DNA from: an uncultured Sterolibacterium sp.
GTDB taxonomy: Bacteria; Pseudomonadota; Gammaproteobacteria; Burkholderiales; Rhodocyclaceae
Direction: 5' to 3'
Assembly (NCBI GenBank): GCA_903930535.1
Contig: CAIYYX010000211.1
Span: 1-49,086 of the forward strand
Length of the DNA: 49,086 nt
The position numbers and the translations under genes are program-made. Below are positions 16,990-28,845 of the stretch, in pieces. Positions within the stretch are counted from its first letter, which is position 1. Every line of letters starts with the position of its first letter. Under the pieces are notes generated by a model. The model had not been told where the DNA came from, did not search any database, and saw only the letters and a list, made by a program, of their open reading frames with translations.

Positions 16990-18963
16990 ATGACAGTCAA
17001 GAAAAAAGATACCGAAACCAAAGCAGGGCGCCGGAATTTTCTCGGTGGCGTCATCGCGTCCGGTGCGACGGCCGTCATGGCGCCGACTCTCGCCGGCGCT
17101 GCAGAGCCGGCAGCGTCCGGCCCCGCGAAGGCTAAGACAATGCCGCCGTCTGCCAAAACAGCGGCGAGTGAGACCGCCATACCGCCGGACATGGGGCATT
17201 CCGCCGGCGTGCCCGGCTCCGACTTCATGGTGGATGTCATCAAGTCGGTAGACATCAAGTACCTGCCGTCTAACTGCGCTTCCAGCTTTCGCGCCATCCA
17301 CGAGTCGCTGATCAATTACGGCGGCAATACCAAGCCCGAGTTCCTCACCTGCATGCACGAGGAATCCGCAGTCGCCATGGCGCATGGCTATTTCAAGATC
17401 GCCGGCAAACCGCTGATCACTTTGTGCCATGGCACGGTGGGCCTGCAGCACGCCACCATGGGTGTCTATAACGCCTGGTGCGATCGCGTTCCACTGATCA
17501 TCCTCGGCGGCAACGATATGGATGCCGCCCACCGCCCGCCGGGCGTGCCGACATTTCATGCCGCGCAGGACATCAATGCCATCGTGCGCGATTACACCAA
17601 GTGGGACGATACGCCGGTCTCGCTGCAGCATTTTTCGCAGTCCTTCGTGCGCGCCTACAAGATCGCGATGACGCCGCCCTACGGGCCTGTGGCCATTTCC
17701 CTCGACGCCGGCTTGCAGCAGGAACCGGTCAAGGAGCACGGTGAGAAGCTCTATATCCCGCGCTACGTGCCCACTTCGCCGCCTCAGGGCGACACGGGCG
17801 CAGTAAAGGAAGCGGCGCGACTCCTGGCCAATGCGACCAATCCGGTGATTGTCGTCGATCGTGCCGCACGCACGCCCGAAGGGATTCCGCTGCTGGTGCA
17901 ACTTGCCGAACTCCTGCAGGCCAAGGTCTTCGACCAGGGGGGCCGCATGAACTTCCCCAAGACCCACTATCTCAGCAGCGGACCGGCCGCGATACCCGGT
18001 GCGGATGTCATCATCGGCATGGAGTTGTCCGACTTCTGGGGCACGGTCAATGCCTTCACCGACAACGCCGAGAACGGCGGCATCGGCGCGAATTCGACCA
18101 AGATCAAGCCGGGCACCAAGCTGATCAGCATCAGCTCCGTTGATCTCAACACCAAGTCCAATTACCAGGACTTCCAGCGCTACCAGGTCATCGACGTGCC
18201 GATGGCCGCCGATGCCCAGGCGACGCTGCCGGCGCTGATCGAAGCCGTGAGGTCAGCGATTCCCAACTCCGCCAAGGATGCGATTGCCAAGCGTGGCGAG
18301 GCCGCGAAAAAGTCTTATGCCGAGGTCAAGCTGCGTGCAAGGCAGGAAGCTGCAGTGGGCTGGGATGCGAGCCCCATCAGTACGGCGCGCGTGGTAATGG
18401 AAACCTACGCCCAAATCAAGGACCTCGACTGGTCACTGGTTGCCGCCGAGAGCCCCGGCTTCAATTGGCCGCAGCGTCTGTGGCCGATGGAGAAATACCA
18501 CCATTGGCTAGGCCGCTCAGGCGGCTACGGCGTGGGCTACGGTTCGCCGGCCGCGATCGGTGCGGCGCTGGCCAACCGCGACCTCGGCCGCTTCTCGGTC
18601 AGCTTCCAGCCAGACGGCGATTTGATGTACGCCCCCGGTGTGCTGTGGACCGCAGCCAAACACAAGATTCCGCTGCTGTCGGTGATGATCAACAACCGCG
18701 GCTATCATCAGGAAGTCATGCACGTGCAGCGCCTGTCCAATTTCCGCAACCGCAAGGTCAACCTGGGCGGTGACATGGGGCCGGTGGGCACCAGCATCAT
18801 GAATCCGGACATCGAGTACCACAAGCTGGCGGAGTCGATGGGCTGGTGGGCCAAGGGCCCGATCAAGGATCCGGCGCAGCTGGCATCGGCAATCAAGGAA
18901 GCGGTGGCGGTGGTGAAATCAGGCCAGCCTGCCTTGCTCAATGTCTGGACGCAGCCGCGCTAA
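16990..18963 (+). CDS. Tat-exported thiamine-diphosphate-dependent enzyme (module 2)
   Basis: 657 residues from ATG 16990, 6 bases after GAGGAG; the ATG at 16987 is equally readable. The leader KAGRRNFLGGVIASGATAVM is a twin-arginine signal. The body matches the module 1 enzyme throughout: MHEESAVAMAHGYFKIAGKP (catalytic Glu at about 124), VYNAWCDRVPL, NPVIVVDRAARTPEG, GWDASPISTARVV, QPDGDLMYAPGVLW with INNRGYHQE for Mg-ThDP, and the shared ending TQPR. Both copies have PDGD instead of GDG. The superfamily includes acetolactate synthase, pyruvate oxidase and benzoylformate decarboxylase; the substrate cannot be deduced. A cytochrome c gene follows 15 bases later. Confidence 0.9.
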   Translation: MTVKKKDTETKAGRRNFLGGVIASGATAVMAPTLAGAAEPAASGPAKAKTMPPSAKTAASETAIPPDMGHSAGVPGSDFMVDVIKSVDIKYLPSNCASSFRAIHESLINYGGNTKPEFLTCMHEESAVAMAHGYFKIAGKPLITLCHGTVGLQHATMGVYNAWCDRVPLIILGGNDMDAAHRPPGVPTFHAAQDINAIVRDYTKWDDTPVSLQHFSQSFVRAYKIAMTPPYGPVAISLDAGLQQEPVKEHGEKLYIPRYVPTSPPQGDTGAVKEAARLLANATNPVIVVDRAARTPEGIPLLVQLAELLQAKVFDQGGRMNFPKTHYLSSGPAAIPGADVIIGMELSDFWGTVNAFTDNAENGGIGANSTKIKPGTKLISISSVDLNTKSNYQDFQRYQVIDVPMAADAQATLPALIEAVRSAIPNSAKDAIAKRGEAAKKSYAEVKLRARQEAAVGWDASPISTARVVMETYAQIKDLDWSLVAAESPGFNWPQRLWPMEKYHHWLGRSGGYGVGYGSPAAIGAALANRDLGRFSVSFQPDGDLMYAPGVLWTAAKHKIPLLSVMINNRGYHQEVMHVQRLSNFRNRKVNLGGDMGPVGTSIMNPDIEYHKLAESMGWWAKGPIKDPAQLASAIKEAVAVVKSGQPALLNVWTQPR

Positions 18964-18978
18964 AGGGAGATCACAAAG

Positions 18979-19317
18979 ATGACATCAATTCGTTTCATTG
19001 CGCCGATGGCGCTGGCCATTATCCTCGCCTCGAATGGTGCATTCGCGGCCTCTGCGGAAGAAGGAAAAACCGCCTACGTCAAGAATGGTTGCTGGGGCTG
19101 CCACGGCTTTGTCGGCCAGGGAGGGAGTGCGGGTCCGAAGCTCGCACCGGATCCCAAGCCTCTTGATTTCATGGCAGCGTTCATACGGCACACCAATGGA
19201 ACCATGCCGCCGTATTCCGAGAAAATTCTGTCAGTCGAGGATCTTGCCAGCATCCACGCCTACCTGCGTTCCATTCCCAAGTCGGCTGACGCCAAGAGTA
19301 TTCCCTTGCTCAACTGA
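18979..19317 (+). CDS. Periplasmic monoheme cytochrome c, partner of the ThDP enzyme (module 2)
   Basis: 112 residues. It has a signal peptide (residues 1-23, ending AFAA), heme site CWGCH at 38-42 followed by GFVGQGG, probable axial Met76 in GTMPPYSEK, and the helix LASIHAYLRSIPKS. AAAGGGAGATCACAAAG precedes the ATG and gives a strong ribosome-binding site. It pairs with the ThDP enzyme immediately upstream, repeating the module 1 order. Sequence and spacing suggest a dedicated electron acceptor. Confidence 0.92.
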   Translation: MTSIRFIAPMALAIILASNGAFAASAEEGKTAYVKNGCWGCHGFVGQGGSAGPKLAPDPKPLDFMAAFIRHTNGTMPPYSEKILSVEDLASIHAYLRSIPKSADAKSIPLLN

Positions 19318-19326
19318 ACCTGAAAA

Positions 19327-19367
19327 GGAGCGGCCGGTCGATTCCGTTTGCCCAGACCGGTCGCTCC
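19327..19367 (+). terminator. Hairpin after the module 2 cytochrome gene
   Basis: GGAGCGGCCGGTC (19327-19339) pairs with GACCGGTCGCTCC (19355-19367): 13 base pairs with one G-U, around a 15-base loop. It starts 9 bases after the cytochrome stop and lies between convergent cytochrome and glpD genes. No T-run follows, so it may act as an mRNA 3' stabiliser or a weak terminator. Confidence 0.55.
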
Positions 19368-19408
19368 AGAACCAGGATTCACGGCGTGTTAGTGGTCCGC
19401 AAACCATC

Positions 19409-20899
19409 TTATCCTTGTCTTCGCGCCAGCCAGTCGCCGAATTCTCTCTGTTGCAACGGGGTCATGAACAGGCCTGACTTGCTGCGCCGCCAGAGGATGT
19501 CATCAAGCGTCTGCGCCCATTCCTCTGCGATGAAATATTCGACCTCACGTTCATACAAGCCGCCGCCGAAATCCCTGCCCAGATCTGCAACAGACTTTGC
19601 ATCGCCGATCACCCTTTCGCCGAGGCTGCCGTGGCGTCGCGCCAGCCTCTCCAGCCAGGCGGGCGGCAGGGATGGATGATTCCCTTGCAGTCTTGCGACG
19701 AGTTCCTTCTGCGTGGTGAAATCGCCGCCGGGAAGCGGCTGGGTGTCGGTCCATGCCGGCCCCATTTTGGGAAACCAGGGCGAGAGCCTGGCAAGGGCCG
19801 CTTCTGCGAGTCTGCGGTAGGTGGTGAGTTTGCCCCCGAATACCGAAAGCGCCGGCACTTTGCCCGTGCTGTCGAGGACGAAGGTGTAATCGCGGCTCAC
19901 CGCCGAGGGATTGTTCTGGCCGTCGTCATGCAGCGGCCGCACGCCGCTGTAGCTCCAGACGATGTCCTTTGCTTTGACTTCTTCCCGGGTGAAGCGGCTG
20001 GCGGCGCGGCAAAGGTAGAGGATCTCCTCGGTGGATATGCCTGTCGCTTCAGGCATCTCGGCCCTGACGTCGGTGGTGCCTATGAGGGTGAATTGCTCCT
20101 CGAAGGGCAGGAGGAAGACCACGCGCCTGTCGCCCAGTTGCAGGATGAAGGCATGGTCGCCCTGATAAAGCCTGGGCACAACGATATGGCTGCCCTTGAC
20201 GAGTTGGACGCCATCCTTTTTCCCCGTCCCGGCGGGCAGGGCGTCTATCACTTCGGCGACCCAGGGGCCCGCGGCATTGACCAGAGCGCGGGCGAAGACC
20301 TCCCTTCTGCCGCCGGCATCCTCCAGCGTCGCATGCCATAGTCCGTTCTCCCTTCGGGCCCCCAGGAAGCGCGTTCGCGGGCAGATGGCGGCCCCCAGGA
20401 GATGCGCGGCCCTGGCGTTCGCCAGGACCAGGCGCGCATCGTCTACGGTGACGTCGGAATAGACGAAACCTTTCTTGTAAGCCGCCTGCAGCGCCTGCCC
20501 CATGGGCGAACGCGACAGGTCTATTGCCGTGGAGCCCTGCAGGGTGAGCCTTCTCGAGAGGCGGCCTAAGCTGTCGTAGAGCAGCAGGCCCAGCCGAATC
20601 ATCCATGCCGGCCGCAAGGACGGGACATGGGGCATGACGAAGCGAAGGGGGCGGGCGAGATGCGGGGCGATCTTGAGCATCACTTCGCGCTCGGCCAGCG
20701 CCTCGGCGACCAGGCGGAACTCATGGTATTCCAGATAGCGCAGACCGCCGTGGATCATTTTGCTGCTGGCCGACGAGGTGGCACCGCCCAGGTCGCCCTG
20801 CTCGCAGACGAGAACAGAAAGCCCGCGGCCGGCGGCATCGCGGGCGATGCCGGCGCCGTTGATGCCGCCGCCGACGATCAGGAGATCAATGACTGCCAT
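19409..20899 (-). CDS. glpD: Glycerol-3-phosphate dehydrogenase (aerobic, FAD-dependent)
   Basis: 496 residues. It oxidises glycerol 3-phosphate to dihydroxyacetone phosphate at the membrane and passes electrons to quinone. The FAD-binding start is DLLIVGGGINGAGIARDAAG. Family stretches are SSASSKMIHGGLRYLE, GAAICPRTRFLGA, ALVNAAGPWVAEV, PFEEQFTLIGTTD and SVFGGKLTTYRRLAE, with the C-terminal helical domain after it. Together with glpK it gives the glycerol-use pathway. It diverges from clpB. Confidence 0.97.
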   Translation of the reverse strand: MAVIDLLIVGGGINGAGIARDAAGRGLSVLVCEQGDLGGATSSASSKMIHGGLRYLEYHEFRLVAEALAEREVMLKIAPHLARPLRFVMPHVPSLRPAWMIRLGLLLYDSLGRLSRRLTLQGSTAIDLSRSPMGQALQAAYKKGFVYSDVTVDDARLVLANARAAHLLGAAICPRTRFLGARRENGLWHATLEDAGGRREVFARALVNAAGPWVAEVIDALPAGTGKKDGVQLVKGSHIVVPRLYQGDHAFILQLGDRRVVFLLPFEEQFTLIGTTDVRAEMPEATGISTEEILYLCRAASRFTREEVKAKDIVWSYSGVRPLHDDGQNNPSAVSRDYTFVLDSTGKVPALSVFGGKLTTYRRLAEAALARLSPWFPKMGPAWTDTQPLPGGDFTTQKELVARLQGNHPSLPPAWLERLARRHGSLGERVIGDAKSVADLGRDFGGGLYEREVEYFIAEEWAQTLDDILWRRSKSGLFMTPLQQREFGDWLARRQG

Positions 20900-20940
20900 G
20901 ACGCAAAGATAACATTAAGCATGCCATAGCGGCATCCGGG

Positions 20941-20968
20941 CTTGAATTCGTCCATGCTAACCCCATGT
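20941..20968 (+). promoter_or_regulatory. Sigma-32 heat-shock promoter of clpB
   Basis: CTTGAA at 20941-20946, 14 bases, then CCCCATGT at 20961-20968, matching the RpoH consensus (CTTGAA, 13-17 bases, CCCCATnT). It lies 33 bases before the clpB start, in the glpD/clpB divergent region. The match plus the gene identity makes this a confident call. Confidence 0.88.
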
Positions 20969-21000
20969 AGTTGGCATTGATTTAACTTTGGACAGCCGCC

Positions 21001-23586
<2,586 letters not shown>

Positions 23587-23594
23587 CGGACTTT

Positions 23595-23630
23595 CGTCAT
23601 TGCGAGGAGCGCAGCGACGCGGCAATCTCC
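23595..23630. repeat. REP-like palindromic element supplying the tag 3' end
   Basis: CGTCATTGCGAGGAGCGCAG followed by CGACGCGGCAATCTCC. The outer ATTGC (23599-23603) and GCAAT (23622-23626) are inverted, with a GC-rich centre. This resembles a dispersed palindromic sequence common in many proteobacterial genomes. It lies between convergent clpB and tag and encodes the last residues and the stop codon of tag. Only one copy is visible in the window. Confidence 0.55.
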
Positions 23631-24190
23631 CGATGTCTGAAGCAGTCTTCGAGATGGTCGTTCACCAGCCCCACGGCCTGCATCAGGGAGTAGCAGATGG
23701 TGGAGCCGACGAACTTGAAGCCGCGCCGCGCGAGGTCCTTCGACAGGGCGTCGGAGAGCGGCGTCTTCGCAGGCAGTTCTGCAGGCGTGCGCCAGCGATT
23801 GACGATGGTCTTGCCGTCGACTGCGCGCCACAGGTAGGCATCGAAGCTGCCGAACTCCTGCTGCACCGAGAGGAAAGCGCGCGCATTGATGACTGCCGCA
23901 TTGACCTTGAGGCGGTTCCTCACGATGCCGGGGTCGGCCAGCAACGCGGCGATTTTCGCATCATCGTAGCGGGCCACCTTGGCCGGATCAAAGCCGTCGA
24001 AGGCGGCGCGGTAGTTTTCGCGCTTTCTCAGTATGGTGATCCAGGAGAGGCCTGCCTGCGCTCCTTCGAGGATCAGGAACTCGAACAGGGCGTTCTCCTC
24101 ATGCACTGCCGCGCCCCACTCGGCATCATGGTAGGCGACATAGAGCGGGTCTGTCCCGCACCAGTGGCAGCGACTGAGTTGACGCTTCAA
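23597..24190 (-). CDS. tag: DNA-3-methyladenine glycosylase I
   Basis: 197 residues. It removes 3-methyladenine from alkylated DNA. The family pattern is clear: RCHWCGTDPLYVAYHDAEWG at the start (zinc Cys residues and the conserved DAEWG), LFEFLILEGAQAGLSW, ILRKRENYRAAFDGFD and GFKFVGSTICYSLMQAVGLV (catalytic-region helix), then VNDHLEDCFRH with the second zinc ligands. The last ten residues (EIAASLRSSQ) are encoded by a REP-like repeat and are probably not functional. Its ATG overlaps the stop of the upstream Pat-like gene. Confidence 0.96.
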   Translation of the reverse strand: MKRQLSRCHWCGTDPLYVAYHDAEWGAAVHEENALFEFLILEGAQAGLSWITILRKRENYRAAFDGFDPAKVARYDDAKIAALLADPGIVRNRLKVNAAVINARAFLSVQQEFGSFDAYLWRAVDGKTIVNRWRTPAELPAKTPLSDALSKDLARRGFKFVGSTICYSLMQAVGLVNDHLEDCFRHREIAASLRSSQ

Positions 24191-26874
24191 TTCAACGCCA
24201 GCACACCGCGCTTCAAGCCGGGGTCCTCGGGGTGCTGGGAGAGAATGAAACCCAGGGCCGAGACGAACTTGATCATGCGCCGGTTATCGGCCAGGAAGTC
24301 GCCGGTCATGACCTTGAGGCCGCGCCTCCTGGCCGACTCTATCAGAAGAGCCATCAGGCGGCCTGCCAGTCCCTTGCCCTGCCAGGCATCAGCGACGACG
24401 ATGGCGAATTCGCAGGACTCGCCGTCTGGATTGGTGGCATAGCGCACCACGCCGACTTCCACTTGGTGCCCGTCTTCGTCAATCGTGGCGACGAAGGCCA
24501 TTTCCCTATCGTAGTCGATTTGGGTGAGGCGAATCAGCTGCGACTGCCCCAGTTCGCGAATGGTGTTCATGAAACGGAAATACTTGCTCTCCGCCGACAG
24601 CTCCTTGACGAACTCCTGCTCCAGATTGGCGTCTTCCGGCATGATGGGGCGTATGGTCACTATTCTGCCGTCCGCGGTCTGGTAGGTCACCGTCTGGTGC
24701 GAAGGATAGGGATGGATCGCCATGTGGTCGTAGCGACCGATGTTGGGGGCGATTTTCGCGATCACGATGCGGCAGTCGACTGCCACGGCGCCTTGCTCGT
24801 CTACCATCAGCGGATTGATTTCCAGGCGCTCTATCCAGGGCAGTTCGCAGACCATTTCCGAGACGCGCAGCAATACCTCCTCGACCGCCGCCATGCTGGC
24901 CGGCGGAATATGGCGCAAGGCTTCGAGACAGGAAATTGCGCGCGCAGAATGGAACATGTCGGCGATCAGGAAGCTGTTCAAGGGCGGCAGTGCGACGGCA
25001 CGCTCGCGCCCGGCTTCGATGCCGGTGCCGCCGGGGCCGAGGGTGATGAAGGGTCCGAAGATGTCGTCCTGTGCTATGCCTATCATCAGTTCCCGGCCAT
25101 TGCGCTTGATGACCATAGGCTCGATGCTGATGCCATTGATCACCGCCTGCGGTTGGCTTAGTTTCACATCGTCCAGAATCTCCCGGTAGGCTTCCTGCAC
25201 CGCGGCCAGCGTGGCGAGATTCAGCCGCACGCCGCCTACCTCAGACTTGTGGGCGATTTGCAGAGAGTCGATCTTCATCACCACCGGCAGGCCGATTTCC
25301 TGCGCCAGCACCTTCGCCTCGGCTGCCGAGTGCGCCACCATGGCTTGCGCGATGGGAATATGGAAAGCCGCCAGAAGCGCCTTGGACTCCATTTCGCCCA
25401 GTGTCTTGCGGCCATCGGCAAGCGCGGTCTCTATCAACAGTCTGGCGCTCTCCAGCCTCGGCGGCACAGAGTCGGAGTGCGGAGCCGGCGTTTGCATCAA
25501 GAGCTTCTGGTTGCGGTAGTAGCTGGAAATATGCGAGAACAGTTGCACTGCCGGTTCGGGCGTGCGGAAGGTGGGGATGGCCGCGCCCTTGAACAGCAGT
25601 CTTGCTTCGCGCACCTGCTCCTCGCCCATCCAGCAAGTGACCAGAGGCTTGTCCGTTTTTTGCGCGAGCTCGATCACGGTGCGTGCCACCTGGGTCGGGT
25701 CGGTCATCGCCTGCGGCGTGAGGATGATGAGCACACCATCGACGTTGGCGTCGCCGATGCAGGCTTCGAGCGTGGCGGCGTAGCGCGCCGGATCGGCGTC
25801 GCCGACGATGTCGAGCGGATTGGATTTCGACCAGATGGGCGGCAGGATGTCGTTGAGTTTCTTGCTTGTGACCGGGGTGAGTCTGGCCAGAGGGACATCG
25901 ATGTCGGCGGCGTGATCGGCCGCCATCACGCCGGGCCCGCCGCCGTTGGTGATGATGGCGAGACGGTTGCCGCGGGGACGGAAGTGCGAAAACAGCGCCT
26001 GCGCCGCGGCGTACATCTGGCCGACCGTGGACAGGCGGACCACGCCGGCACGGCGCAAGGCGGCGTCGAAGACGTCGTCGGCGCCGACCACGGCCCCGGT
26101 GTGGGAGTGCACCGCCTTTTCCCCCGCCGGGTGGCGGCCGACCTTGATCAGGAGCACCGGCTTGCAGCGTGCTGCGGCGCGCAAGGCGCTCATGAAGTGG
26201 CGCGCGTTCCGGATGCCCTCGATGTAGAGAAAAATGTTTTCCGTCTTGGGGTCGGAGACCAGGTAATCGAGGGTTTCGCCAAAATCGACATCGCTCGAAG
26301 TCCCCAGCGAAATGACGCTGGAAAAGCCTACGTTGTTGGGCAAGGCCCAGTCGACGATGGCGGCGCAAAGCGCGCCGGACTGCGAGATCAGGCCGATGGT
26401 GCCAGGATTCGCGCTGCCATTGACGAAGGTCAGGTTGATGCCGCTTCCCGGGCGCATGATGCCCAAGGAATTGGGGCCGAGCAGGCGCAGCTTGTGGGTT
26501 CGGGCATGGTCTAAAGCGGCGCGCTCCAGAGCCACTCCGTCGTTGCCTGCCTCGGAAAAGCCGCCCGGAATGATGATTGCATTCCTCGCGCCGGCAAGGC
26601 CGCAGGCCCTGATGATGGCCGGCACCGTCGCAGCCCGGGTGCAGATGACGGCGAGATCGAGGCGTTGCGGAATTTTTCCGACGGAGGGGAAGCAAGGCTG
26701 GCCGAAGACGGTCTTGTGCCGGGGATTGACGAAATACAGGCGACCCTTATAGCCCGAGTCGAGCATGTTGCGGGCCAGGGTGTTGCCTATCGAGGACGGA
26801 GTCTCCGATGCGCCGATGATGGCGACCGACTGGGGTTCGAACAGCGGGGAGAGGTAGTGTTGTTCGTGATTCAT
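24187..26874 (-). CDS. Pat-type protein: acyl-CoA synthetase (NDP-forming)-like fused to GNAT acetyltransferase
   Basis: 895 residues, the length of YfiQ/Pat lysine acetyltransferases. The order is a CoA-binding domain (SVAIIGASETPSSIGNTLARN), succinyl-CoA-ligase-like domains (GLISQSGALCAAIVDWA; NRLAIITNGGGPGVMAADHA), an ATP-grasp domain (PVVMKIDSLQIAHKSEVGGV; EPMVIKRNGRELMIG) and a C-terminal GNAT domain (EFAIVVADAWQGKGLAGRLM). Such proteins acetylate acetyl-CoA synthetase and other targets; the synthetase part is usually inactive and senses ligand. It diverges from kup and is translationally coupled to tag through a 4-base overlap. Targets here are unknown. Confidence 0.92.
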   Translation of the reverse strand: MNHEQHYLSPLFEPQSVAIIGASETPSSIGNTLARNMLDSGYKGRLYFVNPRHKTVFGQPCFPSVGKIPQRLDLAVICTRAATVPAIIRACGLAGARNAIIIPGGFSEAGNDGVALERAALDHARTHKLRLLGPNSLGIMRPGSGINLTFVNGSANPGTIGLISQSGALCAAIVDWALPNNVGFSSVISLGTSSDVDFGETLDYLVSDPKTENIFLYIEGIRNARHFMSALRAAARCKPVLLIKVGRHPAGEKAVHSHTGAVVGADDVFDAALRRAGVVRLSTVGQMYAAAQALFSHFRPRGNRLAIITNGGGPGVMAADHAADIDVPLARLTPVTSKKLNDILPPIWSKSNPLDIVGDADPARYAATLEACIGDANVDGVLIILTPQAMTDPTQVARTVIELAQKTDKPLVTCWMGEEQVREARLLFKGAAIPTFRTPEPAVQLFSHISSYYRNQKLLMQTPAPHSDSVPPRLESARLLIETALADGRKTLGEMESKALLAAFHIPIAQAMVAHSAAEAKVLAQEIGLPVVMKIDSLQIAHKSEVGGVRLNLATLAAVQEAYREILDDVKLSQPQAVINGISIEPMVIKRNGRELMIGIAQDDIFGPFITLGPGGTGIEAGRERAVALPPLNSFLIADMFHSARAISCLEALRHIPPASMAAVEEVLLRVSEMVCELPWIERLEINPLMVDEQGAVAVDCRIVIAKIAPNIGRYDHMAIHPYPSHQTVTYQTADGRIVTIRPIMPEDANLEQEFVKELSAESKYFRFMNTIRELGQSQLIRLTQIDYDREMAFVATIDEDGHQVEVGVVRYATNPDGESCEFAIVVADAWQGKGLAGRLMALLIESARRRGLKVMTGDFLADNRRMIKFVSALGFILSQHPEDPGLKRGVLALN

Positions 26875-26967
26875 GGTGTTCTTCTCGGCGTATATCCTTT
26901 GCCGCTTGAGGAAGGCGGGGAAGCAAAGGTGTATTATTTCACTTATTGCAGTGCAGCAGGGGTGTCA

Positions 26968-28845
26968 ATGGATTCTGTCGAGCATTCGAGCCGGAGCAGC
27001 CTGGCGCTTGCCGCCCTGGGCGTGGTGTATGGCGATATCGGCACCAGTCCGCTTTATGCCATGAAGGAAATCTTCGCAGGCTCGCACCATCCGGTGCCGA
27101 TCACGCCAGACAACGTCCTGGGCATTCTCTCGCTGATCTTCTGGGCACTGATGATTGTCGTCACGGTGAAGTATGTGTCCTTCATCATGCGCGCCGACAA
27201 CAAGGGCGAAGGCGGCATCATGGCGCTGATGGCCCTGGCCTTGCGTCCGGCCGAGGAAGGGTCGCGCCGCCGCCTTGTGATTCCGATCCTGGGGCTGTTC
27301 GGCGCAGCGCTTTTTTACGGCGAGAGCGTGGTGACGCCGGCCATCTCGGTACTATCGGCAGTGGAAGGGCTGGAGATCGCGACTCCAGCCCTGAAAACCT
27401 ACGTGATCCCGGTCACCCTGGGCGTGCTGCTGGTGCTGTTCGTTTTCCAGAAGAAGGGCACGGCGGGACTAGGCGCGTTGTTCGGTCCGGTGATGATGCT
27501 GTGGTTCGCCACCCTGGCGGTTCTGGGCGTCATCAATATTGCCGCCACACCAGGAGTACTGCTGGCGCTCGACCCCTTTCACGGCCTGTCTTTCCTGGGC
27601 ACCCATCCGGTCATCGGTTTCTTTTCCCTGGGCGGCGTCGTGCTGGTGCTGACCGGAACCGAGGCGCTCTATGCAGACATGGGCCACTTCGGTCGATCGC
27701 CGATCCAACTCGCCTGGTTCGGCATGGTGCTGCCGGCCTTGGTGCTCAACTATTTCGGCCAGGGTGCCTTGCTCTTGCAGGACGCCAAGGCGATCGAGAA
27801 TCCCTTCTACCTCCTGGCACCGAACTGGGCGCTTTATCCCCTGGTGGCGCTGGCGACGGTGGCGACGGTGATCGCTTCACAGGCGGTGATTTCAGGCGCT
27901 TATTCGGTGACGCAGCAGGCGATTCAACTCGGCTATTCGCCGCGTCTCGAGGTGCAACACACCTCGGACCGCGAGATCGGCCAGATCTATCTGCCGGGCA
28001 TCAACTGGACGCTGCTCATCGCCGTGGTCGCCCTGGTTCTTGGCTTCGGTTCATCGACCAATCTCGCCGCTGCCTATGGCACGGCCGTGACCGGCACGAT
28101 GCTGATCACCAACATCCTGGCCTTCTGCGTGACCCGCTGGCTGTGGCATTGGGGATGGTGGCGGGCCATCCTCGGCGCTCTGCCCTTCGTCCTCATCGAC
28201 ATTGCCTTTTTTTCCGCAAACCTCGTCAAGATTGTCGACGGCGGCTGGTTTCCGCTGCTCTTCGGTCTCGGCGTTTTTCTCCTGCTCTCGACCTGGAAGC
28301 GGGGAAGGCGGCTGCTCTATCTGCGTCTGGAAAAGGATGCGATCGATCTCAAGTCATTCATCGGCAGCCTCTCCCTGGGCGGGACGACGCGGGTTCCGGG
28401 AACGGCGGTGTTTATGACGCACAATCCTGACGGCGTACCGCAGGCGCTCTTGCATAGCCTCAAGCACTACAAGGTGATTCACGAACGCATGCTGATGCTG
28501 ACCGTCAAGGTACTCGATGTGCCGCGCGTGCCCACCGCACAGCGGGTGACGGTAGAGGCGCTTTCCCATGGTTTCTGGCGGGTCAAGGTGTATTACGGTT
28601 TCATGGACCAGCCCGACCTGCCGCACGCGCTCGAGTGGTGTGCAGAACAGGGCCTGGACATCGACATGATGGACACTTCATTCTTCCTCGGCCGCGAGAC
28701 ATTGATTCCCAGCCTGGATTCGGAAATGGTTTTATGGCGGGAGAAACTGTTCATCGCCATGTTCAGGAACGCCGGCAGTGCCACCAACTTCTTCAAACTG
28801 CCGGCAAACCGCGTCATCGAACTCGGCTCCCAGGTGGTGCTGTGA
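26968..28845 (+). CDS. kup: Low-affinity potassium transporter Kup
   Basis: 625 residues, the family length. It is a proton-coupled K+ importer of the inner membrane. It begins LALAALGVVYGDIGTSPLYA, the Kup signature, with about 12 hydrophobic segments to residue 450 and a hydrophilic cytoplasmic C-terminal domain. Other family stretches are GEGGIMALMALA, FYGESVVTPAISVLSAVEGL, GTEALYADMGHFG and SQAVISGAYSVTQQAIQLGY. The start at 26968 is chosen because CAGGGG precedes it; the longer upstream frame is inside the divergent promoter region. The next start overlaps its stop as GTGA. Confidence 0.97.
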   Translation: MDSVEHSSRSSLALAALGVVYGDIGTSPLYAMKEIFAGSHHPVPITPDNVLGILSLIFWALMIVVTVKYVSFIMRADNKGEGGIMALMALALRPAEEGSRRRLVIPILGLFGAALFYGESVVTPAISVLSAVEGLEIATPALKTYVIPVTLGVLLVLFVFQKKGTAGLGALFGPVMMLWFATLAVLGVINIAATPGVLLALDPFHGLSFLGTHPVIGFFSLGGVVLVLTGTEALYADMGHFGRSPIQLAWFGMVLPALVLNYFGQGALLLQDAKAIENPFYLLAPNWALYPLVALATVATVIASQAVISGAYSVTQQAIQLGYSPRLEVQHTSDREIGQIYLPGINWTLLIAVVALVLGFGSSTNLAAAYGTAVTGTMLITNILAFCVTRWLWHWGWWRAILGALPFVLIDIAFFSANLVKIVDGGWFPLLFGLGVFLLLSTWKRGRRLLYLRLEKDAIDLKSFIGSLSLGGTTRVPGTAVFMTHNPDGVPQALLHSLKHYKVIHERMLMLTVKVLDVPRVPTAQRVTVEALSHGFWRVKVYYGFMDQPDLPHALEWCAEQGLDIDMMDTSFFLGRETLIPSLDSEMVLWREKLFIAMFRNAGSATNFFKLPANRVIELGSQVVL

